The position numbers were made by a program, and so were the translations under genes. A stretch of 15,586 bases of DNA, taken from positions 1 through 15,586 of the forward strand of contig JBEBSD010000111.1 in the NCBI GenBank assembly GCA_040394475.1, in the 5' to 3' direction. Position 1 is the stretch's first letter; every line of letters starts with the position of its first letter. Positions 7,454 through 13,663 of the stretch are shown here, piece by piece. This DNA comes from JBEBSD01 sp040394475. Lineage in GTDB: Bacteria; Bacteroidota; Bacteroidia; Cytophagales; Spirosomataceae. The notes under the pieces are model-generated. The model did not search any database. It saw only the letters and a list, made by a program, of their open reading frames with translations, and had not been told where the DNA came from.

Positions 7454-8605
7454 ATGAAAATTATATCTGTTGTCGGTGCACGCCCTAACTTTATGAAAAT
7501 TGCTCCTTTTATACACGCAATTGAGGACTATAATAGAAAAGGTACCAATGGGATTGAGCATTTACTAGTACATACCGGTCAGCATTATGATGACCGGATG
7601 TCCAACGCTTTTTTTAAAGCGTTGGCTATTCCTGATGCGGATATTAACCTCGGCATTGGCTCCGGGACACATGCGGAACAGGTTGGACATACAATGATCG
7701 CTTTCGAAAAGGTATTGGTGAGTGAGCGGCCGGATTGGGTTGTTGTGCTTGGTGATGTTAATGCCACGCTTGCTTGTTCCGTTACAGCGAAGAAATTGAA
7801 CATAAAGGTTTGTCATATTGAATCCGGCCTTAGATCGGGAGATATTACCATGCCAGAGGAAGTGAATAGATTAGTGACGGATAGATTGTCGGATTTATTG
7901 TTGACACCCGACCGGTTGTCTATGGAAAATTTGAAAGCCGAAGGAGCTTCCGATGAACGGGTAGTTTTTGTAGGTAATATAATGATCGACACATTGCTCC
8001 AGCATAAAGAGCGGGCGGAAAAGCTTGATTTATCCGAGATAGTGGAAAGGAACCGTATGCGGGATTATCCGGGTTTGGGTTTGGAAGAGGAATCTTTTGC
8101 ACTATTGACGCTGCACAGGCCCTCAAATGTAGATGATGAACAGGTTTTGACGGCATTAGTCGCGTTTTTAATCAGTGAAGTTTCTTTGCAAATGAAGGTG
8201 GTCTGGGCTGTTCATCCACGGACAGAGAAGCAACTGCGCATGTTCGGACTCTGGGATAATCTGGTAGCCAATGACCGGGTCATTTTATTGTATCCCTTGG
8301 CATACCACGATATGCTGCGCTTGAATATGGCAGCAAAGCTAATGCTTACTGACAGTGGTGGTTTGCAGGAGGAATGTACGATATTGGGGACACCGTGTCT
8401 GACCATGAGATGGAATACGGAGCGACCCATAACATTAAAGGAAAATGGTGGATTAAGTGTCTTGGTGGGAAATAATATTGATAGGATTAGGACAGAATAT
8501 CAGAACGTACTGCACACTAATGTCATACCTGTAGTTCCGGAGCTTTGGGATGGTAAGACGGCTCAAAGATGTTTGGATGCAATTGTTCAGTATCCGCGTC
8601 ACTAA
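7454..8605 (+). CDS. wecB: Non-hydrolysing UDP-GlcNAc 2-epimerase family (WecB/WbpI type)
   Basis: Cytoplasmic enzyme of 383 residues, the normal family length. It interconverts UDP-GlcNAc and UDP-ManNAc, or in the WbpI branch the corresponding 2,3-diacetamido uronic acids. Seen: GARPNFMKIAP at 8-18, HTGQHYDDRMS (40-50), GDVNATLA with D101, HIESGLRSGD with E123, PEE at 134-136, LHRPSNVDD with H221, VHPRTEKQL (253-261) and LTDSGGLQEE (298-307). These cover the acidic residues and histidine of the WecB active site. The N-terminus lacks the hydrolysing NeuC pattern. The C-terminal NTERPITLKENGGLSVLVGN region differs from the common TERP...GTN...LVG by GGLS in place of GTN. With a WlbA-like gene in the same operon, WbpI-type activity is as likely as WecB; sequence alone does not separate them. 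It is the last + strand gene before a convergent junction. Confidence 0.88.
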   Translation: MKIISVVGARPNFMKIAPFIHAIEDYNRKGTNGIEHLLVHTGQHYDDRMSNAFFKALAIPDADINLGIGSGTHAEQVGHTMIAFEKVLVSERPDWVVVLGDVNATLACSVTAKKLNIKVCHIESGLRSGDITMPEEVNRLVTDRLSDLLLTPDRLSMENLKAEGASDERVVFVGNIMIDTLLQHKERAEKLDLSEIVERNRMRDYPGLGLEEESFALLTLHRPSNVDDEQVLTALVAFLISEVSLQMKVVWAVHPRTEKQLRMFGLWDNLVANDRVILLYPLAYHDMLRLNMAAKLMLTDSGGLQEECTILGTPCLTMRWNTERPITLKENGGLSVLVGNNIDRIRTEYQNVLHTNVIPVVPELWDGKTAQRCLDAIVQYPRH

Positions 8606-8811
8606 GCTTTTCCTGGAAACCCTTTCGGATCGAAAAAATGGGCTATCACTGGAAATTCATTGATACTTGACATTTTCCTTAGTATTTGGCGCTTCTATAT
8701 CAGCCTATTCGTTCGTTTTTTGTTACCAACTACGGGAAGTTACACAAAAAGAAAGGGAAGCCTTGTCAGACCAGATGCGCTGCTATTCGTTGAGTGGGAA
8801 ATTTCCGGTTT
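8606..8811. other. Convergent intergenic region between the two gene sets
   Basis: 206 bases between the ends of the epimerase (+) and the acyltransferase (-). I see no convincing bidirectional terminator: the best hairpin, TTTCG-GAT-CGAAA at 8623-8635, has a 5-bp stem and is not followed by a T-run on either strand. A loop-less palindrome GGAAATTTCC lies at 8797-8806. The epimerase frame happens to stay open for 75 codons after its stop, to 8831. Confidence 0.6.
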
Positions 8812-9822
8812 TCAGATAATTCGTTTTAAGTAGCTGTTTTTACTGAAAACGTAAGCAATCAAAATAGAGATAAGCATTACGAATACGAATTTTATAGGGA
8901 TTCCGATCATCGGATTATCCAATAGGTCTATTTTCTTCAAAAGCAGCGCTTTGTTCATGATGTCGATTATCCCCCCATGAATCAAGTATATTCCAAAGGA
9001 TAGCGGGGCTAATTTGGAGAGTGCATTTTTAGGAATTGATAGTTGGGTGAACATTTTGAAAATGCACAGGGAGCCAATTACAACGAATGGAGAAGGGTAA
9101 GCATAGAAATATAGATTACCCCAGTTAACGGCAGTGTAAACAGACAACAATGCTATTACAATGCTGGTGAGCGCATAGAATAAGACTAGTGATATAACCG
9201 GAATCTGACGCTGCTCATCTTTCAATAAATAGCCTAACAAAAAGTAGCCAATAAATTGCAAAAATTCCAATAGGAAGAATGGTTCATTTCCGAGTTTCAA
9301 ATCATAGAATTCCTGGTATGCAGATACTACGGTCAGGGTAAGGGCCAGGTACCAAAGGTATTTTCTTGAAATATGAGGCAAGCTGTAGTTGATAAACGGG
9401 GTGATAAAGTATAATCCTATCACCATATAGAGATACCACATATGGAAAAATGGCTCTCCCATAATCAAGGATTTTAAATGAAGTGATATCTCCGGATCTT
9501 TATAGACTACATAACTGCGTACCATTTTATATAGTATGTAAATAATGCTCCAGGCGATCATTGGTATGAATATACGCGATGCCCTTTTTTTATAAGATAT
9601 TTTAAACGATTCTTGCCTTCCCAGCAGGAACATACCACTGATCAAGACAAATAGGGGAACACTTATGCGGCAAGCTGCGTCAACAATATTACCGACCTGG
9701 AAAGCGAAGCCGAAATTTTCCGTTTTCATTCCTTGCAAAACATATACAGCCGCTACGTGTAAAAGAACTACTAGTATTGTTGCTACGCTTCTTAATGTAT
9801 CAATACTATAATTTCTATCCAT
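8812..9822 (-). CDS. Membrane O-acyltransferase (acyltransferase 3 / WecH-OafA family)
   Basis: 336 residues with about 10 hydrophobic spans, an inner-membrane protein of the acyltransferase-3 family that typically moves acetyl groups onto sugar hydroxyls. Seen: the opening RNYSIDTLRSVATILVVLLH, with R11 and H22 matching the conserved Arg and His of the first span; SVPLFVLISGMFLL (54-67); a WecH-like FFHMWYLYMVIGLYFITPF stretch (125-143); and SFGIYLIHG (275-283) near the end. There is no extra SGNH domain, so this is the short form. The likely substrate is the repeat unit made by this locus, but that comes from context alone. It is 176 bases downstream of the acetyltransferase on the same strand, so it may be the last gene of that operon or have its own promoter. 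Intact. Confidence 0.87.
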   Translation of the reverse strand: MDRNYSIDTLRSVATILVVLLHVAAVYVLQGMKTENFGFAFQVGNIVDAACRISVPLFVLISGMFLLGRQESFKISYKKRASRIFIPMIAWSIIYILYKMVRSYVVYKDPEISLHLKSLIMGEPFFHMWYLYMVIGLYFITPFINYSLPHISRKYLWYLALTLTVVSAYQEFYDLKLGNEPFFLLEFLQFIGYFLLGYLLKDEQRQIPVISLVLFYALTSIVIALLSVYTAVNWGNLYFYAYPSPFVVIGSLCIFKMFTQLSIPKNALSKLAPLSFGIYLIHGGIIDIMNKALLLKKIDLLDNPMIGIPIKFVFVMLISILIAYVFSKNSYLKRII

Positions 9823-9998
9823 ACTTATAAGAAATGATTTAAGGTTTTACAGGTAATGTCATCGTTACTTTTATAGTGAGTTTCGTAGTATAGCGGAGAT
9901 GCATTAATCACGGGCGTATACCTTGGGGTGTTAGGTATTACTATTTTATAGCGATTAATCCGAATATTTCAAGGAACCGGCAATGAATCACATAAATT

Positions 9999-10637
9999 TT
10001 ATGCAATCTTTCTAGCCGGATTTCCGACATATATTCCAGGTTCATTTATCGTTTTGGTCACAACTGATCCCGCACCGACTACGATATTGCTACCTATTTC
10101 TATCTGATTTGCAATAATACTGTTGCTTCCAATGAAAACTTCATTTCCTATCAGACAATCCCCATTTACAACCGCATGTGTGGATATATGACTGTGGTTA
10201 CCTATTACCGCATCGTGCTCAATAATGCAGCCTGTATTTAAAATCGTATTAGCACCTATTCTTGCGCCAGCATTAACAAATGCATGCGACATCACAATGG
10301 TTCCGGTTCCTATGACTGCATGAGGAGACACGTAAGAGCGAGGGGATGTTATGGTTGCCAGAATAGCCGCTGAGCCTGTTAAGTAATCAAATATTTTTTT
10401 TCTGATTCGAGCCGATTTAATTTGACCTACTGTGATTAAAAAAGTATAATTGGCACTGATAAGCTCGTCTATTTGATCATCAGTGCCAATTATCTCAAAT
10501 CCTAATACTTTCTGACCTCTTAATCCTTCCTGATCTAAAATTCCGGCTATTTGATGCTTTTGTTCCTGTTCTATTACATCAATGCACGACTTACAATGAC
10601 CGCCTCCACCGATTAATATGAGTTTGTTAGGATTCAT
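9999..10637 (-). CDS. NeuD/PglD-family sugar N-acyltransferase (left-handed beta-helix)
   Basis: 212 residues, normal for the family. Residues 1-85 form a Rossmann-like sugar-nucleotide-binding domain starting LILIGGGGHCKS (6-17). Residues about 100-212 are hexapeptide repeats (AVIGTGT, ARIGANT, AVIGNHS, CLIGNEV, IEIGSNI) ending NPARKIA. H141 in IIEHDAVIG is in the position of the catalytic histidine of PglD. The expected reaction is acetyl-CoA-dependent N-acetylation of the 4-amino group made by the preceding aminotransferase. The genes are directly joined: the aminotransferase stop TAA is followed at once by this ATG (TAAATG on the - strand), and AAGAG lies shortly before it inside the upstream gene. 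The acyl group could be something other than acetyl. Confidence 0.87.
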   Translation of the reverse strand: MNPNKLILIGGGGHCKSCIDVIEQEQKHQIAGILDQEGLRGQKVLGFEIIGTDDQIDELISANYTFLITVGQIKSARIRKKIFDYLTGSAAILATITSPRSYVSPHAVIGTGTIVMSHAFVNAGARIGANTILNTGCIIEHDAVIGNHSHISTHAVVNGDCLIGNEVFIGSNSIIANQIEIGSNIVVGAGSVVTKTINEPGIYVGNPARKIA

Positions 10638-11786
10638 TTATACTCTTACACTACTGGGTATGTTGACAATACGCGCCTCCAGGAACTCGGCATTCCTTTG
10701 AGCATCCCGCTGATACATCTGATACATCGGTAATCTAGACATCAACTGCCATATTGGCCGCGTCATCACGCCATTCTTGTTGGTTTCGTCAAGGAATAAG
10801 TCCCTGTGAGCTTTACTATCCAATTCGACACACATCAGCCAATAGTTTGCTTTTGTCTCAGGAAGTTCTGTTCGGAACTTGATTCCCTGCTCTTGGAAAT
10901 GTGACTGATACATTTGGGCTAATTCCCTCTTGTTTTCAATCATCTGAGAAAGCTGTTCCAGCTGGGCGCATCCCAACGCTGCATTTAAGTTAGGCATTCG
11001 AAAATTGTAACCGACTTCATCATGATAAAATTCAAAGGGATGAGGCCTTTTAGCGGTGGTTGTCAAATGCTTTCCCTTTTCTCCCAGGGGTATATCGTTG
11101 GTGACAATAGCTCCACCGCCTCCACAAGTCACTATTTTATTACCATTAAAGGAAAAAGCGCCTAATAGTCCAAAGCTACCTGTGGGTTTGTTTTTATATT
11201 CGCTGCCTATGGACTCTGCGGCATCTTCCACCACAGGGATATTCCATTTTGCACATATTGCAAGAAGCTCATCCATATGAACAGGGAAGCCAAAGGTATG
11301 CATCGGCATACAGGCGGCAATTCTCCGGCCGGTCGATTTATTATAGCAAAATCCATCATCACGTAAGTCTCCAAATTCTTCCAGGAAAGAACTAACAGCA
11401 TTCGGAGATAGTCCCATGGTGTCTAAGTCTACATCCAAGAAAACTGGTATTGCGCCATTGTAAACAATAGCATTTGCTGTAGCAATAAAGGTCAGTGCCT
11501 GGGTTAATACCTCCTCATTCGTACTGACTCCTGCCAATCTCAGTGCAACCTGTAAAGCCGCGGTACCATTTACAACCGCAATAGCCTTCTGACATCCCGA
11601 GATCATTTGAATCTTTTCCTCGAATTTATCTACATAGGCTCCAACTGATGATACAAAAGTAGAGTCAATCGTGTTTAACACATATTGCTTTTCATTCCCT
11701 TTGAAACGAGGCTCATGAAGCGGCAGAAAGTCAGTAGTATTGAATGTTTTTTTTATAAATTCAATGGTAGCCGAGTTGCTGATCAT
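10638..11786 (-). CDS. LegC/PglE-type PLP-dependent nucleotide-sugar aminotransferase
   Basis: 382 residues, DegT/DnrJ/EryC1/StrS fold, full length. Seen: NGTAALQVALRLAG (73-86) in the PLP phosphate-binding region, PMHTFGFPVHMDEL (161-174), VVEDAAESIGS (185-195) with D188 expected to pair with the PLP ring nitrogen, and SFNGNKIVTCGGGGAIVTND (212-231) with K217 as the Schiff-base lysine. The SFNGNK form and the NIPSSVR end are typical of the LegC/PglE group, which aminates C4 of UDP- or GDP-4-keto-6-deoxy-HexNAc, rather than of the WbpE 3-aminotransferases. Its start overlaps the SDR stop by four bases (ATGA), and its stop touches the acetyltransferase start, so the three are translationally coupled. 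No 4,6-dehydratase, NeuB or cytidylyltransferase is in the window, so the final sugar is uncertain: bacillosamine-like or a legionaminic acid precursor. Confidence 0.87.
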   Translation of the reverse strand: MISNSATIEFIKKTFNTTDFLPLHEPRFKGNEKQYVLNTIDSTFVSSVGAYVDKFEEKIQMISGCQKAIAVVNGTAALQVALRLAGVSTNEEVLTQALTFIATANAIVYNGAIPVFLDVDLDTMGLSPNAVSSFLEEFGDLRDDGFCYNKSTGRRIAACMPMHTFGFPVHMDELLAICAKWNIPVVEDAAESIGSEYKNKPTGSFGLLGAFSFNGNKIVTCGGGGAIVTNDIPLGEKGKHLTTTAKRPHPFEFYHDEVGYNFRMPNLNAALGCAQLEQLSQMIENKRELAQMYQSHFQEQGIKFRTELPETKANYWLMCVELDSKAHRDLFLDETNKNGVMTRPIWQLMSRLPMYQMYQRDAQRNAEFLEARIVNIPSSVRV

Positions 11787-12793
11787 TTCGTTTGATCCGG
11801 GTTATAGTTTAAGGTATAGTTGCCGTATTTTTCACGATGGGTAGCCGAATCATTGTAAAAGCCCTTTTTTAAGGCATCTACCAGCTCCTCAATACCGTCA
11901 ACTACGCTGAACGCAGGTTCGAAACCTAATACATTCCTCACTTTATTGAATGAAACTTTATAGTTTCTGGGATCGCTTCCATTTTGACCATAGGTGACCT
12001 TTCCTTCCGGAATATGATTCAGGATTTCATCAACGATCATTTTCTTTGTGAAATTATTTACATCACCTCCTGCATTAAAAATTTCGAAGGATACTTTTTC
12101 CTTTGGTGCGGTTAAAACATTTTCCAGTAAACGAGCAAAATCCCTGACATGGCAATAGGGTCTCCAGGTATGTTCATCGTATACGAGTAATTCTTTTCCA
12201 AAGAAAATGTCTCTGACAAATTCACTAACACTTAAGTCGAATCGCATTCTTGGAGAGAGTCCGAAAGCGGTAGCAAATCGTAGGACAACTCCGGTGTAAT
12301 CCACTTTGTCTTTTAAAGAAACAAGGAATTCTTCATTTTTTACCTTGGCTTTGGCATAAAGCGATAAGGGGTTTAAAACGAAATTTTCATCTGCCAATTC
12401 TCCTTCCGAAATTAACCCATAGTTGGAGCAAGTGGATACAAAGACTAATTTGTCAAGACCTCTTCCGTTGAAGAAGTCAATGCTTGTTTGAACGCCTGTT
12501 TCGTTTATCTGGGTAGATTCGGTCGGGTATTTTTTAGTGATAGGATCACCTACCAGACCCGCCAGGATAATAACATCCGTCACGCCATCAGACGACTTTT
12601 CCAAATCTTCCAGATTACCAATATCTCCTAGAAAAAATTGGTAGTTTGAGTCTCCTAAATATGGCTGTACGGCAAAATGGTTATCATATACAAAGTTATC
12701 AAGAACATTTACCTGAAAGCCTTTTTGCAATAAATGAGCCGTTAATACAGTTCCTACATACCCCCCGCCTCCGATAATTAGCACTTTTTTCAT
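11783..12793 (-). CDS. NAD-dependent epimerase/dehydratase family protein (extended SDR)
   Basis: 336 residues with an N-terminal Rossmann domain: GGGGYVG at 8-14, D32 after the second strand (NAD preference), and an SDR active site S120-T121-C122 with Y146 and K150 (YAKAK). The C-terminal substrate half has FATAFGLSPRMRFDL (173-187) and WRPYCHVRDFAR (210-221), typical of extended SDRs acting on nucleotide sugars. After T121 there is Cys where 4,6-dehydratases have Asp/Glu, so a 4-epimerase or 4-ketoreductase is better supported than a dehydratase. It is first of the three-gene coupled module, with a purine-rich AAAAGAGAG directly before the ATG. It presumably supplies or remodels the sugar used by the aminotransferase; the precise reaction is unknown. 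Confidence 0.8.
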   Translation of the reverse strand: MKKVLIIGGGGYVGTVLTAHLLQKGFQVNVLDNFVYDNHFAVQPYLGDSNYQFFLGDIGNLEDLEKSSDGVTDVIILAGLVGDPITKKYPTESTQINETGVQTSIDFFNGRGLDKLVFVSTCSNYGLISEGELADENFVLNPLSLYAKAKVKNEEFLVSLKDKVDYTGVVLRFATAFGLSPRMRFDLSVSEFVRDIFFGKELLVYDEHTWRPYCHVRDFARLLENVLTAPKEKVSFEIFNAGGDVNNFTKKMIVDEILNHIPEGKVTYGQNGSDPRNYKVSFNKVRNVLGFEPAFSVVDGIEELVDALKKGFYNDSATHREKYGNYTLNYNPDQTK

Positions 12794-12994
12794 CTCTCTT
12801 TTAATAGTTATTTTTAGTTTAATTTAATTACGTTTTATAGCTAATAGTACTTTCGCCTCTTCAGGTTTTCTTGCGAATGTCCCCGGTAGTGTAGGCAAGG
12901 TACCAACTCCCAAAATCGATTGATTATTTTGTCGTTTTTTGCATCTAACTGTATTTATGTACTGACTCCGTTTAGACGGTTCTTATACTTTCTA
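12794..12994. other. Intergenic region upstream of the SDR-aminotransferase-acetyltransferase module
   Basis: 201 bases, AT-rich next to the SDR start and more mixed near the exported-protein gene. It should hold the promoter of the module if the module has its own, but I find no TAnnTTTG element on the - strand. The only hairpin of note, CCGT-CTAA-ACGG just after the upstream gene, has a 4-bp stem and no T-run. Confidence 0.45.
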
Positions 12995-13549
12995 CTAAAA
13001 GCTCCCATGTAACGCCAATCCCACAGGTGTAACACGTAGCCGCGCTTTGAAGGTATTTCGGTTACTTTTGGAAGTTATGGACTGGTTATAGGTTTTGGCA
13101 GAACGGGCCATCAAGTCGTTGGAGAACTCGAAAAGACACATTCCTCCCGCCAGTAAAAGGACCCCGCCCACCAGCTGCGCCTTGCTACGAACTGTATAGT
13201 CATAACTCACATCATTGATCACAGCAGTATGCTGCTTACCGGTGAGCGCCACGGCCCCGAGCACCACTCCGCCTATAGCGATAACCGGTGAGTAGAGACG
13301 GGTGGCACGGGCCCATTTTAGCTGACCAGTGGCTTTAGGGGTGTTTTGATAAAGGGAAGAGAGTTCTCCATAGGAAAGCTTTTTCCCATTGTCGTAAACG
13401 GAAGTAAGTAAAATTCCCCGCTTTGAAGTCAATAACTCTTCCGGGGCCAATTGCGCTGTCTGGTGCCCGACCAGCCAGGATTCCGAAACCGGCTGCGCCA
13501 GGCTGGTCAGGCACAGCAGTATCAGCGATAGGGATAATAGGTAGTTCAT
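12995..13549 (-). CDS. Small exported protein of unknown function
   Basis: 184 residues; I do not recognise a family. The first 18 or so residues are a signal peptide (LLSLSLILLCLTSLAQ, cleavage likely near Q19). The mature part has a polar N-terminal region, including a DNGKKLSYGELSSLYQNTP stretch, and two glycine-rich hydrophobic segments at about 86-103 (SPVIAIGGVVLGAVALTG) and 126-141 (LVGGVLLLAGGMCLFEF) separated by a short polar loop. It ends in a basic stretch and a final SF. The segments could be a membrane hairpin. Proteins of this shape are common and unnamed in Bacteroidota. It lies 114 bases downstream of wzi on the same strand and may be co-transcribed with it, so an envelope role is possible but unproven. 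Base composition matches wzi more than the AT-rich + strand core. Confidence 0.75.
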   Translation of the reverse strand: MNYLLSLSLILLCLTSLAQPVSESWLVGHQTAQLAPEELLTSKRGILLTSVYDNGKKLSYGELSSLYQNTPKATGQLKWARATRLYSPVIAIGGVVLGAVALTGKQHTAVINDVSYDYTVRSKAQLVGGVLLLAGGMCLFEFSNDLMARSAKTYNQSITSKSNRNTFKARLRVTPVGLALHGSF

Positions 13550-13623
13550 AGATAAATTATTTGTAACTATCTGTATTTTGCTTCCTTAATTCAATATTCA
13601 GCCGCTAACTCCGAAAGCCGGGA

Positions 13624-13648
13624 AGCCGATCTCCAATAGCCGATCTCC
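13624..13648. repeat. Short direct repeat between wzi and the exported-protein gene
   Basis: AGCCGATCTCC occurs at 13624-13634 and again at 13638-13648, a 14-base period, just after related AGCCGG words. It is a small low-complexity patch in the 114-base gap downstream of wzi. I see no terminator hairpin with a T-run there. Confidence 0.6.
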
Positions 13649-13663
13649 GATTGCTCGTCGTCA

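Noticed and set aside
8623..8635. Hairpin TTTCG-GAT-CGAAA after the epimerase as a terminator
   Set aside because: The stem is only 5 bp and AT-containing, and no T-run follows in the sense direction on either strand.
9945..9972. Sigma-70-like promoter on the - strand (TTGAAA, 16 bases, TATAAA) upstream of the acyltransferase
   Set aside because: It is 123 bases from the start codon, and Bacteroidota housekeeping promoters normally use TTTG and TAnnTTTG, so the match may be chance in AT-rich DNA.
11056..11280. 74-codon open frame on the + strand inside the aminotransferase
   Set aside because: It lies opposite the PLP-lysine region of an intact aminotransferase; a shadow frame.
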